Below the pieces are notes generated by a model. The model saw only the letters and a list, made by a program, of their open reading frames with translations. It made no database searches and was not told where the DNA came from. The position numbers and the translations under genes were made by a program. Of a stretch of DNA of 64,000 nt, positions 19,275-28,756 are shown one piece after another. This stretch comes from Sphingobacterium thalpophilum (GTDB taxonomy: Bacteria > Bacteroidota > Bacteroidia > Sphingobacteriales > Sphingobacteriaceae). The stretch's first letter is position 1; each line of letters starts with the position of its first letter. The stretch spans positions 18,504 through 82,503 of the forward strand of contig CAMCTU010000001.1 in assembly GCA_945878525.1 (NCBI GenBank), written 5' to 3'.

Positions 19275-20273
19275 ATGCTCAAAAAAGAATACTCAAGACG
19301 TGAATTTATAATTAAAAATTCATTTGCAGGACTCGGTGCTGCTCTATCGATGGGATTTGTTCCCAACCTGATTGCAAATACTTTGGATCAGAATGCTTTG
19401 TTGGATCGTAGAAATGCTGCCGAACCCATTATTGATATACATCAGCATACAGATTATAGCGGAAGATCAAATGATCTGCTGATACCTCATCAGCGTGCAA
19501 TGGGAGTGACTAAAACAATTTTATTGCCTGCAGGTCGTCCGCTGAGTTATGGCTCTACCTATTATGGCTATAGCAATGGACTGCAGGCGCAAGCCACAGG
19601 TAATGAAGTATGTTTTCAATTTGCAAAAGCCCATTCTGATGAATTTATTTTTGGGGCAAATGAAGTTCCGGATATGCCGGGTGCAGTACGGGAAATTGAA
19701 AAATATCTAAAGCTCGGTGCTCCTGTTATTGGGGAGCTCAAATTCGGACTTGATTGTGACTCCCCGGCAATGCAGCGTATTTATGAACTGGCAACTTCTT
19801 ATAATGTTCCTGTTTTGATGCATTGGCAACACAATATGTATAACAGAGGTATAGAACGCTTCCACATAATGCTGAAGAAATACCCAAAAGTGAATTTTAT
19901 TGGTCATGCACAAACCTGGTGGGCAGATATTGATAAGAATCATATTGATCAGAATATTCTTTATCCTAAGGGTAATGTGAGCAGGGGAGGACTAACAGAT
20001 CGTCTGCTTACTGAATATCCGAATATGTTTGGTGATTTCTCAGCAGGTTCCGGATTGGGCTCACTGACCAGAGATGAGGATCATGCCCGCGGATTTTTAG
20101 AACGTCACCAGGATAAATTGCTTTTTGGTAGTGATTGCTCTGATTTTCTGGGTGCCGGGAAGTCCTGCCTTGGGGCTAATATCATACCTGCCATCCGTAA
20201 ATTAGCTCCAAATAAGGCTGTCGAGCGGAAAATACTGTATGAGAATGCCCAAAAACTATTCAAACTTTCATAA
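19275..20273 (+). CDS. Amidohydrolase-family (TIM-barrel metal hydrolase) protein with Tat signal
   Basis: KKEYSRREFIIKNSFAGLGAALSMG; PIIDIHQHTDYSG; VLMHWQHN; GHAQ; LLFGSDCSD. Confidence 0.8.
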   Translation: MLKKEYSRREFIIKNSFAGLGAALSMGFVPNLIANTLDQNALLDRRNAAEPIIDIHQHTDYSGRSNDLLIPHQRAMGVTKTILLPAGRPLSYGSTYYGYSNGLQAQATGNEVCFQFAKAHSDEFIFGANEVPDMPGAVREIEKYLKLGAPVIGELKFGLDCDSPAMQRIYELATSYNVPVLMHWQHNMYNRGIERFHIMLKKYPKVNFIGHAQTWWADIDKNHIDQNILYPKGNVSRGGLTDRLLTEYPNMFGDFSAGSGLGSLTRDEDHARGFLERHQDKLLFGSDCSDFLGAGKSCLGANIIPAIRKLAPNKAVERKILYENAQKLFKLS

Positions 20274-20316
20274 ATGTCCAAAATTTATTCAAAATAAATA
20301 TATTATAACCTTCAAA

Positions 20317-21687
20317 ATGAAAATTTTAATCATTAATCTGCTAATAGTTCTAGTCACATTCCTAATTCCGGTTCAGGCACAAAATACCGCTAACCTTGAA
20401 TGGAAAGCCGGTGTTAGTAAAGCCGATATTACCCCAAAGATGGCCATGCCTATGGCAGGTTTTGCTGCCCGTACTCACTCATCAGATGGCACTTTGCATC
20501 GCATCTGGGCAAAGGCTTTGGCTATCGAAGATTCAAAGGGAAATAAAGCTGTAATGGTCAGTTCTGATCTTTTGGGCTTCCCTAAAGATGTATCCGACCG
20601 GATCAGAGATCGGGTAAAATCGAACTATGGATTAGATCGTGCTCAGATTTTGCTCAATAGTTCCCATACCCATTCCGGACCTGTAATTGGGGACGCCCTG
20701 ATGGATATTTACGTTCTTGACAATCAGCAAATTGAAAGTATTAAGCAATACACCAAAATTCTCGAGGATCAGATTGTAAATATGGTTGGAGAGGCTCTTA
20801 AGGATATGGAGCCGGCAGGACTATTTGCTCAAAATGGAGTTACACGATTTCAGGTGAACCGCCGGAATAATGCAGCAAATTTACTTACCCAGTTAACAGA
20901 GCTTCAGGGTCCAAATGATTATGCAGTTCCGGTAATCAAGGTTATGAATGCAAAAGGAGATATTAAAGCAATTGCTTTTGGATATGCCTGTCATCCAACA
21001 GTTTTAAGTGGCTATGACTGGTCTGGTGATTATCCAGGATTTACACAGATTGAGCTTGAAAATACATATCCTGGCGCCACCGCATTATTTTTTCAAAGTG
21101 CAGGTGCTGATCAAAATCCCTTACCAAGACATACCGTACCTTTGGCTAAGCAATATGGAAAGGAACTTGCTGCAGCAGTTGAGCGGGTACTGGAAGAAGA
21201 TATGCGCAAATTGCCTTCAGGTTTGATGACAAGCTACTCAGAATTGGATCTTCCACTGGCAACTCCACCAACTGAAGCAGAATATACAAAATTCATAGGT
21301 ACAAGTACTGTTCCTTATCAAAAGAGATGGGCCGAACGTATGAGGGGGAAGATCAGATCAGGTGAAAAATTAATTACTTCTTACCCATATCCTGTTCAGG
21401 TATGGTCGATCGGCGATCAGCCTATTGTGAGCCTTGGTGGTGAGCTTTTAATTGAATATGCTATAAAAATAAAACAAATGCTGGGTGCTGATGCATTTGT
21501 ATATGGATATTCAAATGATGTTATGGCCTATGTTCCTTCATCCCTTGTGCTAAAAGAAGGCTCTTATGAAGGGGAATCACATACTGTTTATGGTCTCCCT
21601 TCCAAATGGCAGGTAGGAATCGAAACAAGGATACTGAATGAGGTAATTAAACTATCAGAGAAGAACGGTCTCATTAAAAATAAATAA
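20317..21687 (+). CDS. Neutral/alkaline non-lysosomal ceramidase-like protein, exported
   Basis: ORF 20239..21687; likely start ATG 20317 (MKILIINLLIVLVTFLIPVQAQ). AGVSKADITPKMAMPMAGFAAR, NSSHTHSGPV, FGYACHPTVL. Confidence 0.8.
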   Translation: MKILIINLLIVLVTFLIPVQAQNTANLEWKAGVSKADITPKMAMPMAGFAARTHSSDGTLHRIWAKALAIEDSKGNKAVMVSSDLLGFPKDVSDRIRDRVKSNYGLDRAQILLNSSHTHSGPVIGDALMDIYVLDNQQIESIKQYTKILEDQIVNMVGEALKDMEPAGLFAQNGVTRFQVNRRNNAANLLTQLTELQGPNDYAVPVIKVMNAKGDIKAIAFGYACHPTVLSGYDWSGDYPGFTQIELENTYPGATALFFQSAGADQNPLPRHTVPLAKQYGKELAAAVERVLEEDMRKLPSGLMTSYSELDLPLATPPTEAEYTKFIGTSTVPYQKRWAERMRGKIRSGEKLITSYPYPVQVWSIGDQPIVSLGGELLIEYAIKIKQMLGADAFVYGYSNDVMAYVPSSLVLKEGSYEGESHTVYGLPSKWQVGIETRILNEVIKLSEKNGLIKNK

Positions 21688-21695
21688 TCCTGCCT

Positions 21696-21730
21696 AGATT
21701 TCATCCTGATTAAAATTCAGGATGAAATCT
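21696..21730 (+). terminator. Perfect hairpin downstream of the ceramidase-like gene (possible terminator)
   Basis: agatttcatcctga-ttaaaat-tcaggatgaaatct, 14-bp perfect stem; no clean T-tract follows. Confidence 0.5.
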
Positions 21731-21740
21731 CATATATTTA

Positions 21741-21754
21741 CGTGTACGTAAACG
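21741..21754 (+). promoter_or_regulatory. Candidate LacI-family operator, site 5 (cgtgtacgtaaacg)
   Basis: Copy of the shared motif, close to a perfect GTNTACGTANAC palindrome; 9 bp before the next ATG. Confidence 0.65.
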
Positions 21755-21763
21755 GAAAATGTA

Positions 21764-22447
21764 ATGAAACGAGTCTTCTTGCTTTTAACCCTTATTTTTG
21801 TTATTCATACTTCAAAAGCTAATCCCGGGAAAGGATGGATCAGTCTTTTTGATGGAAAAAGTTTGGATGGCTGGCATCACTTTAACAGTACCAAAGAAAT
21901 TAAAAGCTGGAAGATAGAAAATGGCTCGCTGGTATGTTTGGGAGCTAAAGGTCCGAGTGGATCAGGAGATCTTATCAGTAATCGTTCATTCCGGAATTTT
22001 GAATTAAGATGGGAATGGAAAGTTGATAAAGGAAGCAATAGTGGTGTTTTCTATCATATTGTTGAGGATCCAAAGTACAAAAGGGCAATTGAGACCTCGC
22101 CTGAATATCAGATTATTGATGACGTAAACTTTCCTGCTAAACTAGAAGATTCACAAAAGGCCGGTGCCGATTATTCAATGTATTCTCCAGTTGAAAATAA
22201 GATACTTAAACCGATAGGGGAATGGAATAATTCCCGGATTATCTTCAATAATGGGCGTGTAGAACATTGGCTCAATGGTGTTCGTATTGTTAAATTTAAA
22301 GCATGGACCAAGGCCTGGTATAAGCTTAGATCTGAGGGTAAATGGAAAGAATACCCGGATTATGGATTATCTCCAGATGGTAAGATTGGACTTCAGGATC
22401 ATGGCAATAAGGCCTATTTTAAGAATATTCAAATAAGGGAATTATAA
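21764..22447 (+). CDS. DUF1080 (3-keto-disaccharide hydrolase-like) protein, exported
   Basis: WISLFDGKSLDGWHHFNS...SWKIENGSLVC...LRWEWKVDKGSNSGVFYHI is the DUF1080 signature. Confidence 0.88.
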   Translation: MKRVFLLLTLIFVIHTSKANPGKGWISLFDGKSLDGWHHFNSTKEIKSWKIENGSLVCLGAKGPSGSGDLISNRSFRNFELRWEWKVDKGSNSGVFYHIVEDPKYKRAIETSPEYQIIDDVNFPAKLEDSQKAGADYSMYSPVENKILKPIGEWNNSRIIFNNGRVEHWLNGVRIVKFKAWTKAWYKLRSEGKWKEYPDYGLSPDGKIGLQDHGNKAYFKNIQIREL

Positions 22448-22452
22448 AAACA

Positions 22453-23877
22453 ATGAACATTAAAGTTCGATTTATGAAGAATAAACAGACATTTCTATGC
22501 GCCAGAAATACATTCCTGATACTTGGAACAGCTTTGTTGCTCATAGGTAGCAGTTGTGGCAATAAAGAGCTTAAGAGTGATATGAAAGATGAGAAAATTC
22601 GAATTATCACGCTTGACCCAGGTCATTTTCATGCAGCCTTACTACAAAAATCAATGTATGATGAGATCGATTCAGTGGTTCATATCTATGCTCCAGAGGG
22701 ATTAGAATTAGATAATCACATGAAACTGGTGGATAGTTATAATTCAAGGGAGGAGAATCCGACATCATGGAAACATGAAATTTACCGTGGTACTGATTAC
22801 CTCGAAAAAATGTTCAGTGATAAGGCGGGTAATGTGGTTATTATTTCAGGTAACAATAAATTAAAGACGAATTATATTAGTCGAGCTATTGATTCTGGAA
22901 TGAATGTGCTTGCTGATAAGCCACTGGCAATTAATGAGGATGGGTTCAGGTCGCTAGAAAATGCCTTTGCAAAAGCAAAAGAGAAAAATGTTGTTTTGTA
23001 CGATATCATGACAGAAAGATATAATATTTACTATGTGCTTCAGCGTGCATTAAGTCAGGATACCTCATTTTTTGGCTCTTTGGAAAAGGGGACTCCAGAT
23101 AATCCGGCAGTGATGCAGGAAAGTGTTCATCATTTCTATAAGAATGTATCAGGTAAGCCTCTGGTAAGACCAGCATGGTTTTTTGATGTGGAGCAGGAGG
23201 GTCGCGGACTGGTTGATATTACAACTCACATGGTGGATCTTATTCAATGGGAATGTTTTCCTGATGTGGTCATTGATTATAAAAAGGATATCACTATGCT
23301 TTCAGCAAAAGAATGGGCTACTCAGCTCAACCTGGAACAGTTTCAGAAATCGACTAATAAGGACCAGTTTCCGGAATACCTTCATAAATACCTCAAAAAT
23401 GGAATATTGAAGGTAATGTCAAATGGTGAAATGAATTATACAATTAAAGGGGTTCATGCACGTGTTGGGATAAAATGGAATTATGAAGCACCTGAAGGAT
23501 CTGGAGACACACATTTTGCCAAAATGAGAGGAACTAAAGCCAATATTTTAATTAGGCAGGGTAAAGAGCAAAACTATAAGCCGGTGGTTTATCTTGAATT
23601 ACTTAATTCAGAACCAACTTCTGCAAAACAATTAATGGATGCAATAGGAAAGTTGCAGGCTTTATATCCTGGTCTTGCTGTGAAGAAAGCTGCTAATGAA
23701 TGGGAGTTGATCATACCTGAGAAGCTTAAAGTGCCTCATGAAGAACATTTTGCTGAAGTTGTAAAAAAATATCTGACTTATTTAAAAGGAGCAGAGCTTC
23801 CAGGCTGGGAGGTTCCAAACATGCTTGCTAAGTATTACACAACTATAAAAGCAGCAGAAATGGCCTCAAAGAAGTAA
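22453..23877 (+). CDS. Gfo/Idh/MocA-type oxidoreductase, lipoprotein
   Basis: Lipoprotein signal LLLIGSSCGNKE; VVIISGNNKLKTNYISRAIDSGMNVLADKPLAIN (Rossmann and EKP-like DKP motif). Confidence 0.75.
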   Translation: MNIKVRFMKNKQTFLCARNTFLILGTALLLIGSSCGNKELKSDMKDEKIRIITLDPGHFHAALLQKSMYDEIDSVVHIYAPEGLELDNHMKLVDSYNSREENPTSWKHEIYRGTDYLEKMFSDKAGNVVIISGNNKLKTNYISRAIDSGMNVLADKPLAINEDGFRSLENAFAKAKEKNVVLYDIMTERYNIYYVLQRALSQDTSFFGSLEKGTPDNPAVMQESVHHFYKNVSGKPLVRPAWFFDVEQEGRGLVDITTHMVDLIQWECFPDVVIDYKKDITMLSAKEWATQLNLEQFQKSTNKDQFPEYLHKYLKNGILKVMSNGEMNYTIKGVHARVGIKWNYEAPEGSGDTHFAKMRGTKANILIRQGKEQNYKPVVYLELLNSEPTSAKQLMDAIGKLQALYPGLAVKKAANEWELIIPEKLKVPHEEHFAEVVKKYLTYLKGAELPGWEVPNMLAKYYTTIKAAEMASKK

Positions 23878-24044
23878 ATTTAAAATAATAACTGAGTTAA
23901 ATTGAGCTGCAGGGCTCTGCTCAGATAGAATATAGGTTACAAGAATAGTTTTGTATTTTTCAGCATTAACTAGAGCATAGACTTTTGTTACCTGATTGTC
24001 ATCCTGTAAGATGATCATGTTATTGAATTGTTATATAATTAAGA

Positions 24045-25067
24045 TTGAAAATGACTGATTTAGAAGTATTAGAACAAGAATTATTAAAGCCGACAGATGC
24101 CTTAATCAACGATATTACAAAGATTGAAGGGGACCTAATTCTGTTGGGTGTTGGTGGGAAAATGGGGCCGAGTATGGCAAAATTGGCTCGAAGGGCCATC
24201 ACTCAGGCGGGAATCAACAAAAAAGTCATTGGAATTTCTCGTTTTTCGGAAGCAGGTACTCGTGAAGAACTCGAAGCAGATGGTATTGAAACGATTTCTG
24301 CTGATCTGCTGAATGAAAAAGAACTTGCCGCTTTACCTGATGCTCCAAACATTATTTATCTGGCCGGTACCAAGTTTGGAACCACAGGGAAAGAGCCTTT
24401 TACATGGGCGATGAATTCGTATCTGCCGGGTCGAGTCGCTGAGCGTTACAAAAACTCACGAATTGTGGCCTTTTCAACGGGGAATGTTTATCCCTTCACA
24501 CCAATTGGCTCTGGTGGTCTTTCTGAAGATCATGTTCCAGCGCCTGTAGGTGAATATGGTCAGTCATGTTTAGGCAGAGAACGTATTTTTCAGTATTTCT
24601 CTGAAAGATACCAGATTCCGACTTTGATTTACCGACTAAATTACGCGATTGACCTTCGTTACGGCGTCTTGCTTGAGATTGCAAAATCTGTAAATGAAGG
24701 AAGAGCCATTGATCTCACCACTGGCAGTGTGAATGTGATCTGGCAAGGTGATGCGAATGAGATCGCAATTCGTTCATTGCTGCATTGCGAAGTTCCAGCT
24801 AATATTCTGAATGTAACTGGTCCGGAGACTTTATCAGTTAAATGGCTTGCAGAGCAGTTTGGACTTTTAATGAATAAGGAGCCATTGTTTATTAATGATC
24901 CTCAGGCCAATGCATTATTGAATAATGCCTCCAAAGCACATAAGTTATTTGGCTATCCGAGAGTAACAGTCCGTGATATGATTGAAATGACTGTCGCATG
25001 GATTCAGGGTGGTGGTAAAATGATTAATAAGCCAACTCATTTTCAGGAAAGAAAAGGTCAGTTTTAA
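24045..25067 (+). CDS. NAD-dependent epimerase/SDR-like protein, cytosolic, with atypical YxxxC
   Basis: GDLILLGVGGKMGPSMAKLARR nucleotide-binding motif; VAFSTGNVYP; EYGQSCLGRERIFQYFSERY. Confidence 0.8.
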   Translation: MKMTDLEVLEQELLKPTDALINDITKIEGDLILLGVGGKMGPSMAKLARRAITQAGINKKVIGISRFSEAGTREELEADGIETISADLLNEKELAALPDAPNIIYLAGTKFGTTGKEPFTWAMNSYLPGRVAERYKNSRIVAFSTGNVYPFTPIGSGGLSEDHVPAPVGEYGQSCLGRERIFQYFSERYQIPTLIYRLNYAIDLRYGVLLEIAKSVNEGRAIDLTTGSVNVIWQGDANEIAIRSLLHCEVPANILNVTGPETLSVKWLAEQFGLLMNKEPLFINDPQANALLNNASKAHKLFGYPRVTVRDMIEMTVAWIQGGGKMINKPTHFQERKGQF

Positions 25068-25085
25068 CTAAATATTGAAGATAAA

Positions 25086-26171
25086 TTGTTTAGAAGTATG
25101 TCAACCAAAACCTTAGATCCGGCGCTTAAAAGTTTACTGCAAAGTGGAACTGTTCTACCCGCAATTCCATTGGCTTTAAACTCTTCCCGACAGTTTGATG
25201 AGGCTCGTCAGAGAGGACTTGCGAGATATTATGTAGCCACAGGTGCAGGTGGTCTGGCTGTTGCGGTGCATTCAACGCAGTTTGAGATCAGAAATCCGGA
25301 AATTAACTTATTTGAAACAGTTTTGAGAGTTGTCTCAGAAGAGATAGATAATTCAAATCCGGATAGACCATTTATTAAGATTGCGGGAATTTGCGGACCA
25401 ACTACACAAGCAGTTAAGGAAGCTGAAACTGCATTGAAATATGGATTTGATCTTGGGCTGCTTAGTATGGGCGGACTACAATCCTGGACTGAAAAAGCCA
25501 TTCTTCAGCGGGTACGAGATGTTGCTGAAATAATGCCTTTAATTGGATTTTACCTGCAGCCATCAGTTGGAGGGAGAATTTTCAGTTATGAATTTTGGCA
25601 GGAATTTGCAGAAATTAAGAATATTGAAGCAATTAAAGTTGCTGCATTCAACCGTTATCAGACTCTTGATGTAGTCAGAGCCGTGTGCGCATCGTCAAGA
25701 TCCAATGAAATTGATTTATACACTGGTAATGATGATAATATCATACCTGATCTGTTGACTAAATATAGTTTCGCAGTCAATGGTAACAGGGTTGAAAAGG
25801 AGTTTGTTGGTGGCTTGCTTGGTCATTGGGCTGTATGGACAAGAGCAGCTGTTAAATTACTTGATGAAATAAAAGCTTGTAAAGCTAATGGTAATAAGGG
25901 AATAGCGGAATTACTGACGAAAGGAATTGAGGTAACGGATATGAATGCTGCGATCTTTGATCCTGCAAATAATTTCCATGGATGTATTCCGGGTATTCAT
26001 GAGGTTTTACGTAGACAGGGTTTATTGGAAGGTCGCTGGTGTCTGAATCCTCAGGAAGAATTATCACCAGGACAGATGGAAGAAATTGATCGCGTGTGTA
26101 AAGCCTATCCTCATCTTATTGATGATCAGTTTGTTAAAGAGCTATTGCTTGCGGAATTTCAGTCTAAATAG
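25086..26171 (+). CDS. Dihydrodipicolinate synthase (DapA/NanA)-family aldolase
   Basis: TIM-barrel features: GTVLPAIPLALN, YYVATGAGGLAVAVHSTQF, IAGICGPTTQAVKEAETALKYGFDLGLLS, IEAIKVAAFNRYQ (Schiff-base Lys context). Confidence 0.75.
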   Translation: MFRSMSTKTLDPALKSLLQSGTVLPAIPLALNSSRQFDEARQRGLARYYVATGAGGLAVAVHSTQFEIRNPEINLFETVLRVVSEEIDNSNPDRPFIKIAGICGPTTQAVKEAETALKYGFDLGLLSMGGLQSWTEKAILQRVRDVAEIMPLIGFYLQPSVGGRIFSYEFWQEFAEIKNIEAIKVAAFNRYQTLDVVRAVCASSRSNEIDLYTGNDDNIIPDLLTKYSFAVNGNRVEKEFVGGLLGHWAVWTRAAVKLLDEIKACKANGNKGIAELLTKGIEVTDMNAAIFDPANNFHGCIPGIHEVLRRQGLLEGRWCLNPQEELSPGQMEEIDRVCKAYPHLIDDQFVKELLLAEFQSK

Positions 26172-26205
26172 CTACCATGTTTTACTAATTGTTATAAATT
26201 ACAAT

Positions 26206-27579
26206 ATGGACAGAAGAAGATTTGTTAAAAGCGCCGGAATTTTGGCTGCATTAAGTACTATGGATCCCTCTCATCTTAGTGGCGCTGACTCTGCTGCCTT
26301 GAAGATGATAAAGATTATCCGGACCCAGTCGTATTTTGAACGCGAGAAGCTTATTCGTCCATTCGGATTTAAGGGTGGATTCCTGACCGAGTTATGGCAG
26401 GTTGCTTCCAAAATGCATTCTGATTCAGGAATATCCAGGATAGGGTTAAGTACACAAAGTGTACTCTACGGAGATGCTGATTTATTTTCCCACCACTCAG
26501 AATCAGATGGAAATGCGATGATGTTTGATTTGGTCAATAAATCACTCGAGCATGTTAAGAATACGCCATTTAGAACACCTGTTGAGTTATTGGATAAAAT
26601 TCTTCCAGCTGTTATTCAGGATGGAAAAAGTATTACGGGAAAGCAAGATCTGAATACCAATTTTGTTTTTAATGCTTTAGTAGGAGTTGATAATGCTGCC
26701 TGGCTTACCTATGCTGCTGAAAATAAGTTCAGCAGCTTTGAAGAAATGATTCCTGAGCAATATAAAAAGGCTTTATCACACAGGAATAAAAAAATTGCTA
26801 TCATGTACCAGATTCCGTACGGCATGCCTATGGAGGATTTAAAAAATGCTGTCAAACAAGGATATTTCGTCTTTAAAATTAAAACTGGTGCTCCAGGTTC
26901 TCAATCTGAGATGATTCAAGCTGACATAGAAAGACTCAGTCTTATCCATGAAACCCTTAAAGAATATCGCACCGAACAAACCGATAACGGAAAATTGATT
27001 TATACGATGGATGCCAATGCCCGTTATGAGAAGAAAGAAACTCTCTTGAGATATCTTGATCATGCCCGTAAAATCGGTGCCATTGATCAAATTCTACTGA
27101 TTGAAGAACCTTTGAATGAAAAAAATGAAGAAAGTGTGGCAGATATTGACATTAGAATCGGTGCAGATGAAAGCGTTCATGATGAGCAATCTGCAATAAA
27201 TCGTTTGGATCTTGGATATAAAGTCATGGTATTGAAAGGCATCGCAAAAACACTTAGTATGTCGGTAAAAATTGCCAAACTTGCCGCAGAAAGAAATGTT
27301 CCTTGTATGTGTGCGGATCTTACTGTAAATCCTATTTTGATTGACTGGAATAAAAATCTGGCAGCCCATCTTGCACCATTTCCTGTTATAAATATGGGTA
27401 TGATGGAAACAAACGGGGATATGAACTATGTCAACTGGAAAAACATGGTTAATTACCATCCTGCTGCACACGCTTCCTGGATGATTCCAAACAAAGGGGT
27501 TTTTGAATTGAGTCCAGATTTTTATGAGAGAAGTGGTGGGATTTTTGACACTTCAACTCATTATCAGTCAATGTTTTAA
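26206..27579 (+). CDS. Enolase-superfamily (mandelate racemase/muconate lactonizing-like) protein with Tat-like signal
   Basis: ORF 26086..27579; likely start MDRRRFVKSAGILAALS at 26206. FKIKTG (KxK), MDANARYEK, LLIEEPL, GADESVH metal-ligand motifs. Confidence 0.75.
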   Translation: MDRRRFVKSAGILAALSTMDPSHLSGADSAALKMIKIIRTQSYFEREKLIRPFGFKGGFLTELWQVASKMHSDSGISRIGLSTQSVLYGDADLFSHHSESDGNAMMFDLVNKSLEHVKNTPFRTPVELLDKILPAVIQDGKSITGKQDLNTNFVFNALVGVDNAAWLTYAAENKFSSFEEMIPEQYKKALSHRNKKIAIMYQIPYGMPMEDLKNAVKQGYFVFKIKTGAPGSQSEMIQADIERLSLIHETLKEYRTEQTDNGKLIYTMDANARYEKKETLLRYLDHARKIGAIDQILLIEEPLNEKNEESVADIDIRIGADESVHDEQSAINRLDLGYKVMVLKGIAKTLSMSVKIAKLAAERNVPCMCADLTVNPILIDWNKNLAAHLAPFPVINMGMMETNGDMNYVNWKNMVNYHPAAHASWMIPNKGVFELSPDFYERSGGIFDTSTHYQSMF

Positions 27580-27607
27580 CTATATAATCTATTATTATAA
27601 AAATTTG

Positions 27608-28756
27608 ATGAGGCAGTATAAAAAGATATTTTCCTTAATACTGATCTTTCTGTCGATCGGGCATGCGTTTGCACAAAATAATGATACAGTTAGAACAATA
27701 AAAATAGATGTGCTAGTTGGCCTGCAGTTTGATCTGGTCAGATTTAATGTCAAACCCGGTGAAAATTTGAAACTAATTTTCAGCAACAGTGATGATATGA
27801 GTCATAATCTGCTCATTACTAAACCCGGAGCAAGGCTTGAAGTTTTAAATGAGGCAATTAAATTAGGTCAAAAAGGTCCGGAATTAGACTATATTCCAGT
27901 TTCCTCTTCTGTTTTGTGGTCAATCCCTGTTGTCAATCCCAATCAGTCCAAAACGCTGACTTTTACTGCACCCAAACAGGAAGGTGTATATCCTTATTTA
28001 TGTACGCTTCCAGGACATGGCTTTATTATGTTTGGTGCAATGTATGTTAGCTCTGAGGCCAGAATGCCCGAACTAAAAGATGATCCCAATATTCCCCAAA
28101 ACCGAAGAACCGGGGATAATTCTATATCGGGTACTGAACATATTAATCATTCGGGTAAGGTTAAGGATCAGGGTGTAAAAATCAAAACCTTACATCCTTA
28201 CAACCCTATATCGCCATATATTTATCGGGTTTTTATCGATGGGGCGAGTCCTGCGGCAATTGCAGTTAGTCTTCCTGGTGATTTATCTTACTGTTGGGAT
28301 GCCGGTACCTGTAAGTTGCGTTTTGCATGGAGTGGCGGCTTCCTCGATAATTCTGAGCTTTGGAAAGGTAAAGGCGATGTATCAGCAAAAGTTGTTGGAA
28401 ATGTCTTTTTTAAGGATAAAACTCATTTTCCTTTATCATTTAGTTCGGATAACAAAGCGGAAAAATTAGATTACAGAGGATATAAACTCATTAACCGCTA
28501 TCCTGAATTTCACTATACAATAAACGGAATTGATGTTTATGAACTGATTCTACCAAAAGCTAATGGCAATGGTCTGAACAGGATCTTCAGAATCCCTGAT
28601 GTTAAAAACACAGTCTGGTTTAATACCGATTCGTTTGATGGGATACAATATGAGGCTTCAAAGGGAGTATGGAAAGGGAATAGATTAAAATTAACCCCCA
28701 AAGAGGCCGAAAAATTTAGCATTACAATGACTATGAAGGAAGGGGGCCTGTTATGA
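27608..28756 (+). CDS. Exported protein with N-terminal cupredoxin (azurin/plastocyanin-like) domain
   Basis: ORF 27524..28756; likely start MRQYKKIFSLILIFLSIGHAFAQ. KPGENLKLIFSNSDDMSHNLLITKPGA...YPYLCTLPGHGFIMFGAMYV supplies the His-Cys-His-Met pattern. Confidence 0.8.
   Translation: MRQYKKIFSLILIFLSIGHAFAQNNDTVRTIKIDVLVGLQFDLVRFNVKPGENLKLIFSNSDDMSHNLLITKPGARLEVLNEAIKLGQKGPELDYIPVSSSVLWSIPVVNPNQSKTLTFTAPKQEGVYPYLCTLPGHGFIMFGAMYVSSEARMPELKDDPNIPQNRRTGDNSISGTEHINHSGKVKDQGVKIKTLHPYNPISPYIYRVFIDGASPAAIAVSLPGDLSYCWDAGTCKLRFAWSGGFLDNSELWKGKGDVSAKVVGNVFFKDKTHFPLSFSSDNKAEKLDYRGYKLINRYPEFHYTINGIDVYELILPKANGNGLNRIFRIPDVKNTVWFNTDSFDGIQYEASKGVWKGNRLKLTPKEAEKFSITMTMKEGGLL

Noticed and set aside
20239-20316. 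Extended N-terminus of the ceramidase-like ORF
   Set aside because: Overlaps the end of the preceding amidohydrolase gene; a proper signal peptide starts at ATG 20317.
26086-26205. 40-aa N-terminal extension of the enolase-superfamily ORF
   Set aside because: Overlaps the upstream DHDPS-like gene; the MDRRRFVK Tat-like start at 26206 is more plausible.
27094-27471. 125-aa minus-strand ORF rich in His/Cys/Phe
   Set aside because: Antisense to the enolase-superfamily gene; composition is a reverse-frame artefact.
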